Assembly (NCBI GenBank): GCA_002409975.1
Contig: DHOO01000037.1
Span: forward strand, 1 to 49,139
Direction: 5' to 3'
Origin: Firmicutes bacterium UBA5388
GTDB taxonomy: Bacteria; Bacillota; UBA4882; UBA10575
Length of the DNA stretch: 49,139 bases
Below, one piece after another: positions 16,487 through 25,434 of this stretch. The number at the start of each line of letters is the position of its first letter. Within the stretch, counting starts at the first letter, position 1. The position numbers and the translations under genes are program-made. The notes beneath the pieces are model-generated. The model was not told the DNA's origin, did no database searches, and worked only from the letters and a program-made list of their open reading frames with translations.

Positions 16487-17350
16487 ATGAGTTTTACCGC
16501 CAGAGCTCAAGTTTTAATTGAAGCCATCCCCTATATCCGCTCTTTTTATGGCAAAACTTTTGTCATCAAATACGGAGGAAACGCCATGCTCAATGCGGAT
16601 TTAAAACAAGCGGTAATCCTTGATATAATTCTTCTTAAATATTTAGGGCTCAACCCGGTTATCGTCCACGGTGGCGGTCCGGAGATCACTACCATGCTCA
16701 AGGTGATGGGTAAAAAGAGTACCTTTCAACATGGACAACGGGTTACTGATGAAGAAACCATGGATCTCGTCAATATGGTGCTAGCCGGAAAAATCAACAA
16801 AGAAATTGTCGCTTTAATCAACCAATTTGGCGGGAAAGCCATCGGTCTCTCCGGTCAGGACGGGCGCCTGCTGGTTGCCAGGAAGAAAGTTCTGCCTGAA
16901 GAGGGGATCGATTTAGGCTTTGTCGGAGAGATCGAAACGATCAACCCTGAACCAATCCATACTTTACTAGAGAACAGTTATATTCCGGTCATCGCCCCCG
17001 TTGGTGTTGGCGCTGATGGTAATATCTATAATATTAACGCTGATACAGTCGCCGGAGAACTAGCCGCCACTTTAAAGGCAGAGAAGCTGATTCTTCTTAC
17101 CGATGTGGAAGGAATTTGTTCCGATCCCAGCGACCATTCAAGTTTAATTTCCGCCTTAAAAATCAGCTCCGCCCAAAACATGATTAACTCCGGTCAAATC
17201 GACGGAGGAATGATCCCCAAAGTAGAAGCTTGTATCTCCGCTCTGCAACAAGGAGTCAAAAGAACTCATATCATTGATGGCCGACAATTGCATTCCCTGC
17301 TGTTAGAGGTGTTAACCGACAAAGGCATTGGCACCATGGTGGTAGAATAG
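16487..17350 (+). CDS. argB: acetylglutamate kinase
   Basis: ArgB (287 aa) phosphorylates N-acetylglutamate with ATP, usually the feedback-controlled step of the cyclic pathway. The glycine-rich FVIKYGGNAM near the N-terminus, VHGGGPEI, and the ATP-site motifs (LLTDVEGI, GGMIPKVEA) are present. An N-terminal helix (SFTARAQVLIEAIPYIRSFYG) before the first strand is the kind found in arginine-sensitive hexameric enzymes. Three in-frame ATGs lie at 16469, 16478 and 16487; I take the last because GAAGGG is 10 nt upstream. The 107-bp gap after argJ shows no clear promoter or terminator. Confidence 0.95.
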   Translation: MSFTARAQVLIEAIPYIRSFYGKTFVIKYGGNAMLNADLKQAVILDIILLKYLGLNPVIVHGGGPEITTMLKVMGKKSTFQHGQRVTDEETMDLVNMVLAGKINKEIVALINQFGGKAIGLSGQDGRLLVARKKVLPEEGIDLGFVGEIETINPEPIHTLLENSYIPVIAPVGVGADGNIYNINADTVAGELAATLKAEKLILLTDVEGICSDPSDHSSLISALKISSAQNMINSGQIDGGMIPKVEACISALQQGVKRTHIIDGRQLHSLLLEVLTDKGIGTMVVE

Positions 17351-17363
17351 GAGGAATTTATCC

Positions 17364-18560
17364 ATGAGTATGGCTGGACTACTTACCCGAGCAAACAAAG
17401 TATTAATTAATAATGTGCGACGATTTCCTGTCGTTTTTACCAGAGCGACCGGTTCTCGGGTCTATGATGCCGAGCAGAAAGAGTATCTTGATTTTCTGTC
17501 GGGAATTGCCGTGCAAGCAGTTGGGCATTCTCACCCGCGAATTACCGCCGCTATACAGCAACAAGCAGAGAAAATCATTCACGTCTCCAACTATTTTTAT
17601 CTGGAGGAGCAGATCGAATTAGCAGAGAAACTTGCTACCCTTTCTGGTCTCGACCGTGTGTTTTTCTGCAATAGCGGGGCGGAAGCCAATGAAGCCGCTA
17701 TTAAACTGGCGAGAAAATACGGGCGACAGCAACTCGGAGGGAAATACGAGATCATTAGCGCTTACGATTCTTTTCATGGTCGGACCTTCGGCGCCTTAGC
17801 CGCCACCGGGCAACCAAAATACCAGGAAAGCTTTCGTCCCTTGCCCGCCGGGTTTCGTTATGCGCCCTTTAATAACCTCCAAGCTTGGGAAGAAGCGATC
17901 TCTGAGCGAACCTGTGCTCTACTGCTTGAATTAGTGCAAGGAGAGGGGGGAGTAAACCCTATCTCCCCTGACTTTCTTAAAGGCTTGGCAGAGATTTGCC
18001 GGCAAAAGCAGATTCTTCTAATCTTTGATGAAGTTCAAACCGGACTAGGCCGTACCGGTAAGTATTTCGCTTGGCAGCATCTAGGAATCAAACCAGATAT
18101 TCTTACTTCTGCTAAAGCCCTGGGGGAAGGCGTGCCGATCGGAGCCATGTTAGCTAGTGAAAAGATCGCTACGGCCTTTCAGCCGGGAGACCACAGCACC
18201 ACAGTGGGGGGCGGGGGCTTAGCTTTTAGCGTCGGCCTAGAAGTGTTACGGATCATGGAGGAGGAGAATCTTCCCATCCGAGCCAGCCATCTAGGACAAG
18301 AGCTAATCGCTCTCTTTCAAAAATGGCAAAATGAGATCCCAATCATTAAAGAAGTCCGTGGTTGGGGGCTTCTTCTCGCCTTAGAATTATCGATACCGGT
18401 TCAACCTATCGTTCTTAAATGTTTTGAGCGCGGGTTATTGATTAACGCCGTCGCCCCGAAGGCCATTCGCCTTCTACCTGCTCTTAATATTGAACAACAA
18501 GATTTAGAAGAAGGACTGCGCATCCTTAAACAAGTCTTGATGGAAACAGCAGAAGAGTAA
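17364..18560 (+). CDS. argD: acetylornithine aminotransferase
   Basis: ArgD (398 aa), a PLP-dependent class III aminotransferase, converts N-acetylglutamate semialdehyde to N-acetylornithine with glutamate as donor. Seen are FCNSGAEANEAAIKLARK (phosphate pocket), YDSFHGRTFGALAATGQ, the FDEVQTGLGRTG motif and the PLP lysine in TSAKALGEGVPIG. One loop reads HSTTVGGGGLAF instead of the usual HGSTFGGNPLA, a mild deviation near the dimer-interface phosphate site. AGGAGG lies 8 nt before ATG 17364, only 13 nt after argB. Confidence 0.93.
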   Translation: MSMAGLLTRANKVLINNVRRFPVVFTRATGSRVYDAEQKEYLDFLSGIAVQAVGHSHPRITAAIQQQAEKIIHVSNYFYLEEQIELAEKLATLSGLDRVFFCNSGAEANEAAIKLARKYGRQQLGGKYEIISAYDSFHGRTFGALAATGQPKYQESFRPLPAGFRYAPFNNLQAWEEAISERTCALLLELVQGEGGVNPISPDFLKGLAEICRQKQILLIFDEVQTGLGRTGKYFAWQHLGIKPDILTSAKALGEGVPIGAMLASEKIATAFQPGDHSTTVGGGGLAFSVGLEVLRIMEEENLPIRASHLGQELIALFQKWQNEIPIIKEVRGWGLLLALELSIPVQPIVLKCFERGLLINAVAPKAIRLLPALNIEQQDLEEGLRILKQVLMETAEE

Positions 18561-18636
18561 TTTTTACGACTACCTTTAGTTCAGCTCGTCAGTAAAATAT
18601 CTGGATATAATATCAAAACAAGAAAGGGTGATCCAG

Positions 18637-19593
18637 GTGCATTTTATCAATCTAAAAAATTTTAATCGGGAACAGTTGGAGAAAATACTTAACCGGGCTT
18701 TGACCGTGAAACAAGACCAACCCCGATTCAGTCAGGCCCTGGCGGGCAAGAAAATGTATATGCTGTTTGAAAAAACCTCTACCAGAACCGCGCTCTCTTT
18801 CGGTCTTGGTTTTAACGAGCTGGGGGGAACCTATTTTCTCCAAAATTGGGAAGATAGTAATTTCTCCATCGGTGAGCTTCAAGATGAGGTTAGATATGTC
18901 AGTCGCAACGTTGATCTAATTATGGCTCGCTTAAAATTGAATGAGAATATTAATTTAATGGCGAAATATTCTACCGTTCCGGTAATTAACGGCTGCTGCA
19001 ACCGATATCATCCTTGCCAGGCCATGGGTGATCTCCTGACGATTAAAGAAACTTTTGGTCATTATAATATTAAACTTTTATATATTGGGGTGTTGAATAA
19101 TGTCTTCAACTCTTTGGCCGCATCCCTGCCCAAGCTGGGAGGAGAGTTAATTGCTGTTACCCCTCTAATCAATCAACCTTCTTTCGATCAGGAACTCTTG
19201 ACTGCTGCGAAGAATAGTGGAAGATTCACTGCAATCAACTACGACCATTTAACGACAACAGAATTAAAAGAGATCGTTCGCGAAGTAGATATTGTTTATA
19301 CTGATACTTGGGTTGATATGGAGTTTTTTAGTAACCAAAGTTTCTCCGCCGCCAAACAACAACGCATCGAAACAATGCTGCCTTTTCAACTGAACCACGA
19401 ATTATTAACCGGAACTAAAGCAAGAGTAATGCACGACATGCCGATGCACCCTGGTTATGAAATCACGCGTGAAGTAATAGAGGAACACCTCGATCTTATT
19501 CTGCTACAGGCAGAGAATCGCCGCCATGCCGAAAAGGGTATTTTATTAACTCTGCTTGAGGATGAAAAAATCCAGGAATTATTTAAAGAGTAG
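18637..19593 (+). CDS. argF: divergent ornithine carbamoyltransferase-like enzyme
   Basis: A 318-aa member of the aspartate/ornithine carbamoyltransferase family in the argF position, expected to make citrulline from ornithine and carbamoyl phosphate. The carbamoyl-phosphate motifs are present: FEKTSTRT (44-51) and the HPCQAMGDL segment. The second-substrate motifs are not canonical. Where OTCases have HCLP, this has HDMPMHPGYEIT; the SMG loop is replaced by DTWVDMEFF; the usual Q..RGES..DT region reads SIGELQDEV. Substrate choice is therefore uncertain, but argJ supplies free ornithine, argG and argH follow, and no other carbamoyltransferase is present in the window. Start is GTG 18637 with AAAGGG 8 nt upstream; GTG 18628 has no spacing. 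The symbol is by position. Confidence 0.75.
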   Translation: MHFINLKNFNREQLEKILNRALTVKQDQPRFSQALAGKKMYMLFEKTSTRTALSFGLGFNELGGTYFLQNWEDSNFSIGELQDEVRYVSRNVDLIMARLKLNENINLMAKYSTVPVINGCCNRYHPCQAMGDLLTIKETFGHYNIKLLYIGVLNNVFNSLAASLPKLGGELIAVTPLINQPSFDQELLTAAKNSGRFTAINYDHLTTTELKEIVREVDIVYTDTWVDMEFFSNQSFSAAKQQRIETMLPFQLNHELLTGTKARVMHDMPMHPGYEITREVIEEHLDLILLQAENRRHAEKGILLTLLEDEKIQELFKE

Positions 19594-19687
19594 TCGCCCT
19601 CCCCAGCTTTACTGGGGCACGTGAAAAGATGAAAATCAATTTAGGTTATAATGGTCGGCTCACCAAAACTATGAGGAGGTCTAGATA

Positions 19688-20887
19688 ATGAAAGTATCCA
19701 AAGTTGTTTTAGCTTATTCAGGAGGACTTGACACCTCAATTATTATTCCCTGGTTAAAGGAGAACTACGAATGTGAAGTCATAGCCTTCGCTGCAGATGT
19801 CGGACAAGGAGAGGAATTAGCTCCTTTGCAGGAAAAAGCGCTTAAAACTGGGGCTAGTAAACTTTATATCGAAGATCTACGCCACGAATTTGTGACCGAT
19901 TATATTTTCCCCATGCTCAAATCAGGCGCTGTCTACGAAGGTAAATATCTGATGGGCACCTCCGTTGCCCGCCCGGTAATTGCGAAAAAGCAAATCGAAA
20001 TTGCCGAACGGGAAGAGGCAGACGCTGTCGCCCACGGTTGCACCGGAAAAGGAAATGACCAGGTTCGGTTTGAACTAACCTTCCGGGCTCTAAACCCTAA
20101 TCTTAAAATCATCGCTCCCTGGCGGGAATGGTCAATTCGTTCCCGTCAAGAGGCGATAGATTATGCCCGTGAACGTAAAATTGAGATTCCGGTTACTAAA
20201 GAGAAGCCCTATTCCATGGATCGTAACCTCTGGCACATTAGCTACGAGGGAGGCGTCTTAGAAGATCCTTGGCGCTCGCCGGATGAAACCATGTTTCAAC
20301 TGACCGTCGCTCCGGAAAAAGCTCCGGATACCCCTGACTATTTGGAGATCGGGTTTGAAAAAGGGATCCCAATGGCCATTAACGGTCAGGCCTATGATCC
20401 GGTTTCTCTGATCGAACACCTTAATGCTCTTGGTGGTAAACACGGTATCGGTCGGATCGATATTGTCGAAAACCGCTTAGTAGGAATGAAATCACGCGGA
20501 GTTTATGAAACTCCGGGGGGAACTATTTTATATATTGCCCATCAAGAGCTGGAAGCTTTAACCTTAGAGCGAGACACTATGCACTACAAAGAGATGCTTA
20601 GCAAAAAATATGCGGACCTGGTCTATAACGGGCTCTGGTTCTCACCTCTCAAAAAAGCCTTGGATGCTTTTATTAACGAAACTCAGGAACGGGTAACCGG
20701 AGTTGTTAAATTAAAACTGTGGAAAGGTCATTGCCTACCGGTAGGGCGTAAATCTCCCTATAGCCTGTACCGCGAAGACTTTGCTACTTTTGAGGCGGAT
20801 CAGGTCTATAACCAGAAGGATGCCGAAGGTTTCATTAAATTATTCGGCCTGCCCCAGCAGATTTGGAATCTGGTGAATAAGCCATGA
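19688..20887 (+). CDS. argG: argininosuccinate synthase
   Basis: ArgG (399 aa) joins citrulline and aspartate using ATP to give argininosuccinate. The PP-loop AYSGGLDTS is at the N-terminus; GTSVARPVIAK, HGCTGKGNDQVRFE and the YSMDRNLWHISYEGG segment are conserved. Length is typical. AGGAGG lies 7 nt before the ATG. A CCCCAG/CTGGGG hairpin (19601-19617, no T tract) and a TATAAT (19647-19652) without a clear -35 lie in the 94-bp gap after argF, so a separate weak promoter is possible. The stop overlaps the argH start (ATGA). Confidence 0.97.
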   Translation: MKVSKVVLAYSGGLDTSIIIPWLKENYECEVIAFAADVGQGEELAPLQEKALKTGASKLYIEDLRHEFVTDYIFPMLKSGAVYEGKYLMGTSVARPVIAKKQIEIAEREEADAVAHGCTGKGNDQVRFELTFRALNPNLKIIAPWREWSIRSRQEAIDYARERKIEIPVTKEKPYSMDRNLWHISYEGGVLEDPWRSPDETMFQLTVAPEKAPDTPDYLEIGFEKGIPMAINGQAYDPVSLIEHLNALGGKHGIGRIDIVENRLVGMKSRGVYETPGGTILYIAHQELEALTLERDTMHYKEMLSKKYADLVYNGLWFSPLKKALDAFINETQERVTGVVKLKLWKGHCLPVGRKSPYSLYREDFATFEADQVYNQKDAEGFIKLFGLPQQIWNLVNKP

Positions 20888-22260
20888 AACTATGGGGTGG
20901 AAGATTCCAAAAAGAGACTGATCAGCGGATGAATGCTTTTCATTCTTCCCTCTTTTTTGATCAGCGCCTCGCTGTCCAAGATATTAGGGGGAGCATCGCC
21001 CACGCTACAATGCTTGGAAAAACTGGAATTCTCCTGCCGGAAGAAGCAAAGGCCCTCATTAACGGTCTGGAAAGTATTTTAAGGGATCTTCACAAGGGAG
21101 CGATCGAGTTTGCTCCCGAGGCTGAAGATATTCATATGAATATTGAAAAAATCCTCACTGAGCGGGTTGGTCCGCTGGGGAAAAAACTGCATACCGCCAG
21201 AAGCCGTAATGACCAAGTAGCGTTAGACCTCCGCCTTTATCTTTTAGAGCAGACACAACTAATCGATCAGGAACTAAAAAAACTATTAACAGTTCTGGTG
21301 GAATTGGCAAAGGCTAATGTGGAAAATATTATGCCCGGTTATACTCATCTCCAGCGCGCGCAACCCATCAGCTTAGCCCATCATCTGTTAGCCTATGGAG
21401 AAATGTTCCGTCGGGATCGCCATCGTTTAGCCGATTCGGCGGTCCGAATGAATGTTTCTCCTTTAGGCGCTGGAGCGTTAGCGGGGACAGTCTTTCCTAT
21501 CGACCGCGAGTTTGTCGCCGCAGAACTGGGAATGGATGGAGTAGCGCGTAATAGTATGGATGCTGTTGGCGATCGGGATTTTGTCTTAGAGACTATTTTT
21601 AACGCTTCATTAATTATGATGCATCTATCGCGTTTTTGTGAAGAGATCATCCTCTGGACTTCTGCTGAGTGGGCTTTTATGGAACTGGATGATGCTTTTA
21701 GCACTGGAAGCAGTATGATGCCACAGAAAAAAAATCCGGATGCCGCCGAATTAATCCGGGGAAAAACCGGTCGGGTTTATGGTGATTTAATCGGTCTACT
21801 TACAGTGATGAAAGGCCTGCCCTTAGCCTATAATAAAGACCTTCAAGAAGATAAAGAAGCTGTTTTTGATGCCATCGATACCGTCCTGTCTTCGCTTCAT
21901 GTTTTTATTCCAATGCTTTCTACTGCTCACTTTTTCCCGGAACGGATGCAACAAGCTACTGAAGACGGGTTTTTAAACGCAACCGATCTGGCTGATTTCC
22001 TAGTAGAACAGGGACTCCCTTTTCGCGAAGCCCATACTGTAGTTGGCAAAGCAATCACTTATTGTCTGGAAAAAAAGATAAAACTCGAAGACCTTTCGGT
22101 CATGGAAATGTCGACCTGGAGTGGAGTAGATTGTTCCGCTTTTCAAGAAGCTATTAAGATTAAGACCTGTCTGGAACGGCGAATGGTCAAAGGTGGCCCG
22201 GCTCCGACCGCCGTTTTAGAAGCAATTAATGAAGTGGAAAATTATCTCCAATCCAGCTAA
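20884..22260 (+). CDS. argH: argininosuccinate lyase
   Basis: ArgH (458 aa) cleaves argininosuccinate to arginine and fumarate, the last step. The N-terminal LWGGRF, HTARSRNDQVALDLRL, the PGYTHLQRAQP loop with the catalytic His, and the fumarase-family signature GSSMMPQKKNPD are all intact. Start and argG stop share ATGA, so translation is coupled. Transcription probably ends at the hairpin at 22491, beyond a degenerate type II repeat. Confidence 0.97.
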   Translation: MKLWGGRFQKETDQRMNAFHSSLFFDQRLAVQDIRGSIAHATMLGKTGILLPEEAKALINGLESILRDLHKGAIEFAPEAEDIHMNIEKILTERVGPLGKKLHTARSRNDQVALDLRLYLLEQTQLIDQELKKLLTVLVELAKANVENIMPGYTHLQRAQPISLAHHLLAYGEMFRRDRHRLADSAVRMNVSPLGAGALAGTVFPIDREFVAAELGMDGVARNSMDAVGDRDFVLETIFNASLIMMHLSRFCEEIILWTSAEWAFMELDDAFSTGSSMMPQKKNPDAAELIRGKTGRVYGDLIGLLTVMKGLPLAYNKDLQEDKEAVFDAIDTVLSSLHVFIPMLSTAHFFPERMQQATEDGFLNATDLADFLVEQGLPFREAHTVVGKAITYCLEKKIKLEDLSVMEMSTWSGVDCSAFQEAIKIKTCLERRMVKGGPAPTAVLEAINEVENYLQSS

Positions 22261-22270
22261 ATAACTTAAG

Positions 22271-22375
22271 TGAGGGAATTCCATAATTACCTGCCGCCGT
22301 CATTTGAGCACCATATTTTTTAGGCTATCAATAGATGTGGCCAATTTTTAAAAAGTTAATTTTGCAATTCCTTAA
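22271..22375. repeat. degenerate type II palindromic repeat
   Basis: Left arm TGAGGGAATTCCATAATTAC and right arm GTTAATTTTGCAATTCCTTA correspond to those of the 11722 element. The core is shortened but keeps TAGGCTATCAATA. It lies just after argH. The rest of the 530-bp gap to 22790 holds another box (22464), a terminator and the next promoter. Confidence 0.65.
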
Positions 22376-22463
22376 AGTCTAAACTAAAATTATTTTGCTA
22401 TAAAGATCGATCTTATTTTAAACGGCACTTGCTGGACAACTATATACGGTCATATACAATTGA

Positions 22464-22481
22464 GGTAATTAGGCAATTGCC
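22464..22481. repeat. solo GGAATTGC-type box
   Basis: GGTAATTAGGCAATTGCC, itself partly palindromic (GGCAATTGCC), resembles the outer arm of the type II repeats and sits directly before the terminator. Confidence 0.45.
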
Positions 22482-22490
22482 TTATATAAT

Positions 22491-22533
22491 AAAGAAAGGC
22501 TACCCTTAATCTCTGGGATAGCCTTTCTTTTTG
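22491..22533 (+). terminator. Rho-independent terminator downstream of argH
   Basis: Stem AAAGAAAGGCTACCC / GGGATAGCCTTTCTTT with one bulge, then a T5 tract. It is the likely end of the arg transcript, 230 bp after argH. Confidence 0.85.
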
Positions 22534-22738
22534 TTTATGCCTTGTCTATATGTTTGCATTTTAACTGGACTAAAAATGTCAGCCACTATTTTAGTGCCAT
22601 TCAAACAAATAAAATCGATATTATCTGTTTAACCCGATTTTATTTTTATCTGCCCAAACATTCTTCTCCTTATTGATAAATAGCGGTTATATAACAGTAA
22701 TTAAGATAATATAGGGGAAGATGAGTTAAGTTAATATC

Positions 22739-22767
22739 TTGACATTACCTAATCTTCATTTTATAAT
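22739..22767 (+). promoter_or_regulatory. consensus sigma-A promoter of the HTH-methyltransferase/leu operon
   Basis: TTGACA (22739-22744), 17 nt, TATAAT (22762-22767): both hexamers perfect. It predicts a leader of only about 15-20 nt, too short for a T-box or leucine attenuator. Confidence 0.85.
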
Positions 22768-22790
22768 ACTAGTAGAGAAGAGGTAAATCG

Positions 22791-23615
22791 ATGCCAAAAG
22801 AAGTTCTTAACTTAGAAGAAGCCAGTGAGTTGTTGGGCGTAAGCTCAAAAACACTGCTTAAAATCCTACGTGAAGAAGAAGTGCCTGCTCGGAAAATTGG
22901 ACGGGAGTGGCGATTTTCCAGAAACGCTCTTCTTAACTGGTTGGCGGCAGGAAATTCCTTAGCTTATGTTTCGGCGGAACAAGGCGTAAAAGAATATTTC
23001 GATCAGGTAGCGCCTCATTATAATGCTACCAGAGTACAGTACTATGGTAGTAATTTGTGTAATCTTATTTTTACCCATATAACAATCGAGCAGAATATGT
23101 CTGTGGCTGATATTGGCTGTGGCACTGGGTACCTAACCAAAGCCCTCGCCGAGAAGGCTACCCGAGTTACCGCCATTGACTCCTCCGGAGAAATGCTTGA
23201 AATCGCCCGTCAAGAAATAGATAAAGCTGGTTTATCTAATGTAGAATTTATCAACGCCGATGCCAGTAAATTACCATTCCCGGTCGCTAGCTTTGATTTA
23301 GTCTTTGCCAGCATGTTACTGCATCACATTAGTGATCCAGTGGAGGTTCTAAAAGAGTTTAATCGTATCCTAAAAGCCGGAGGCCAAGTCGTACTTATTG
23401 ATGTAGAAGAACATCCCCATCGTTGGGTTAAAGAGGAAAAATCTGACCTGTGGCTCGGTTTTGACCGCGCAGAATTGGCAGAATGGTTAAAGGAGGCCGG
23501 TTTTAGCGAAGAAACCGTTGCTGACTTGGGTTGTGATTGTTATACGACGGGAAGCCAGGGACGTTCCGCTCATATTAAAATGATTATTGCCACGGGAAAG
23601 AAACAATTAAATTAA
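22791..23615 (+). CDS. excisionase-type HTH domain fused to a class I SAM methyltransferase
   Basis: A 274-aa two-domain protein. Residues 5-52 form an excisionase/MerR-like winged HTH (EEASELLGVSSKTLLKIL, then VPARKIGREWRFSRNALLNWL). Residues 70-270 are a Rossmann methyltransferase with motif I VADIGCGTGYL (105-115), AIDSSGEML, NADASKLPF and ASMLLHHISDP, closest in style to small-molecule (UbiE/ArsM-like) enzymes. The substrate is unknown. There are few cysteines and no CxxC arsenic site. It might sense or modify a metabolite while binding DNA, or be an enzyme with a targeting domain. AGAGG precedes the ATG. It is 43 nt ahead of leuC with no terminator between, so it heads the leuCDB operon. 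Confidence 0.85.
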   Translation: MPKEVLNLEEASELLGVSSKTLLKILREEEVPARKIGREWRFSRNALLNWLAAGNSLAYVSAEQGVKEYFDQVAPHYNATRVQYYGSNLCNLIFTHITIEQNMSVADIGCGTGYLTKALAEKATRVTAIDSSGEMLEIARQEIDKAGLSNVEFINADASKLPFPVASFDLVFASMLLHHISDPVEVLKEFNRILKAGGQVVLIDVEEHPHRWVKEEKSDLWLGFDRAELAEWLKEAGFSEETVADLGCDCYTTGSQGRSAHIKMIIATGKKQLN

Positions 23616-23658
23616 GGAAGGATTTGCTTAATTCAATTATTAAAAAAGGTCGGTGAAG

Positions 23659-24933
23659 ATGATGGGCATGACAATAACCGAGAAAATTCTGGCAGCGCAC
23701 GCCGGAAAAGAGCGGGTGCGACCGGGGGATCTGATCCAAGCGCAGGTAGATTTAATCCTGGGTAATGACATTACTTCCCCGGTAGCCATCAAGGAATTTG
23801 AGAAAATTGGCGTAAAAAAAGTTTTTAACTCCGAAGCCATCGCCCTAGTCCCTGATCATTTTACTCCTAACAAAGACCTCAAATCAGCAGAACAAGCCAT
23901 GATGTTGAGGGAATTTGCGCGCAAATACGAAATTGCTCACTACTTTGAGGTGGGGAAGATGGGAATCGAACACTGTCTCCTTCCTGAGCAGGGGTTAGTT
24001 GGTCCCGGGGATCTAGTCATTGGCGCCGACTCACATACCTGTACCTACGGCGCGGTCGGAGCCTTCTCCACAGGAGTAGGCAGCACCGATATGGCAGCCG
24101 CGATGGCTTCCGGAGAAGTCTGGCTTAAGGTTCCTCCTTCGATTAAGTTTCATTTCTCCGGTTCCCTCCAGACCTGGGTAGGAGGGAAAGACCTAATACT
24201 TTACACCATCGGACAAATCGGAGTTGATGGCGCCCTTTACGCGGCAATGGAATTTACCGGTGAAACAATCTCTTCCCTGACCATGGATGATCGCTTTACG
24301 ATGGCGAATATGGCGATTGAAGCTGGGGCTAAAAACGGAATCTTTGCCGTTGATGATAAAACGCTAGAGTATCTAAGAGGAAGATACAAGAAATCTTATA
24401 AAATATTCGCCAGCGATCCAGAGGCTGACTACATTCAGACTTACGACTGGGATCTATCTACTCTTGAGCCACAGGTCGCCTGCCCCCATCTTCCTGAGAA
24501 TGTTAAGTCCGTCCGGGAGGTAAGCGATCTTTATATTCAACAAGTGGTAATTGGGTCCTGTACTAACGGTCGGATCAAAGATCTGCGTGAAGCAGCCCAG
24601 ATCTTAAAAGGTAATAAAGTCCATCGGGATGTCCGCTTGATTGTCATCCCAGGCACTCAAGATATTTATCGACAGGCCATACGTGAAGGTCTAATCGAAA
24701 TCTTTATTGATGCCGGCGGTGTTGTCTCCACTCCCACCTGCGGACCTTGTTTAGGGGGACATATGGGTGTTCTAGCCCGGGGAGAACGCGCGCTCGCTAC
24801 CACTAACCGTAATTTTGTGGGCAGAATGGGTCATCCTAAAAGTGAAGTCTACTTATCCGGTCCACCGGTGGCCGCAGCTTCCGCTGTTAAAGGCCGGATC
24901 ATCCATCCTGAGGAGGTGTTGAAAGATGCTTGA
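23659..24933 (+). CDS. leuC: 3-isopropylmalate dehydratase large subunit
   Basis: LeuC of the shorter HacA-like type (about 424 aa). With LeuD it isomerises 2- to 3-isopropylmalate through a [4Fe-4S] cluster. Cluster cysteines are visible in GSCTNGR and in TPTCGPCLGGHMG; DSHTCTYGA(V)GAF carries the third motif. The short form could also serve homoaconitate or citraconate-type substrates, but leuB beside it favours leucine. The start is ambiguous among ATGs 23659, 23662 and 23668; I take 23659 because AAAAAGGT is 8 nt upstream. leuC and leuD overlap by 8 nt. Confidence 0.93.
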   Translation: MMGMTITEKILAAHAGKERVRPGDLIQAQVDLILGNDITSPVAIKEFEKIGVKKVFNSEAIALVPDHFTPNKDLKSAEQAMMLREFARKYEIAHYFEVGKMGIEHCLLPEQGLVGPGDLVIGADSHTCTYGAVGAFSTGVGSTDMAAAMASGEVWLKVPPSIKFHFSGSLQTWVGGKDLILYTIGQIGVDGALYAAMEFTGETISSLTMDDRFTMANMAIEAGAKNGIFAVDDKTLEYLRGRYKKSYKIFASDPEADYIQTYDWDLSTLEPQVACPHLPENVKSVREVSDLYIQQVVIGSCTNGRIKDLREAAQILKGNKVHRDVRLIVIPGTQDIYRQAIREGLIEIFIDAGGVVSTPTCGPCLGGHMGVLARGERALATTNRNFVGRMGHPKSEVYLSGPPVAAASAVKGRIIHPEEVLKDA

Positions 24934-25432
24934 AGGAAAAGTCTGGCGTTTTGGCAATGATGTTGATACTGATTTAATTATTCCCGCTCGCTATTTAAAT
25001 ACTTCTGATCCCCAAGTCTTAGCAGAACACTGTTTGGAGGATCTTGAGCCCGGCTTTGCTCGTAAAGTTATCTCCGGCGACATCATCGTCGCCGGAACCA
25101 ACTTTGGTTGCGGCAGTTCCCGTGAACACGCGCCCATTGCGCTTAAAGCCTCCGGGGTTTCCTGTGTCATTGCTGCTTCGTTTGCTCGCATTTTCTATCG
25201 TAATGCTATTAATATTGGATTACCGATCCTGGAATCAGTGGCCGCCAGCAAAGAAGTAAAACAAGGGGATATTCTCCGGGTCAACTTTGAAACAGGGTTA
25301 ATAACCAATCTGACAAGAAATCAGGTTTATCAGACCAACCCGTTTCCTGGTTTCATGCGGGAGTTAATCGCCAGTGGCGGACTCATACCTTATCTTCGGA
25401 AAAATCTTTCCGGAGAAAAACTGGGGGTGTAA
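24926..25432 (+). CDS. leuD: 3-isopropylmalate dehydratase small subunit
   Basis: LeuD (168 aa), the swivelling small subunit that completes the isopropylmalate isomerase active site. The N-terminal GNDVDTDLIIPARYL and the substrate-binding NFGCGSSREHAPIALK are typical. The size fits the archaeal/clostridial short type, matching the short LeuC. GAGGAGG lies 9 nt before the ATG, inside leuC. Confidence 0.95.
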   Translation: MLEGKVWRFGNDVDTDLIIPARYLNTSDPQVLAEHCLEDLEPGFARKVISGDIIVAGTNFGCGSSREHAPIALKASGVSCVIAASFARIFYRNAINIGLPILESVAASKEVKQGDILRVNFETGLITNLTRNQVYQTNPFPGFMRELIASGGLIPYLRKNLSGEKLGV

Positions 25433-25434
25433 CT

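Noticed and set aside
21393..21704. 103-aa open frame on minus inside argH
   Set aside because: Shadow of a highly conserved gene; no SD and no recognisable domain.
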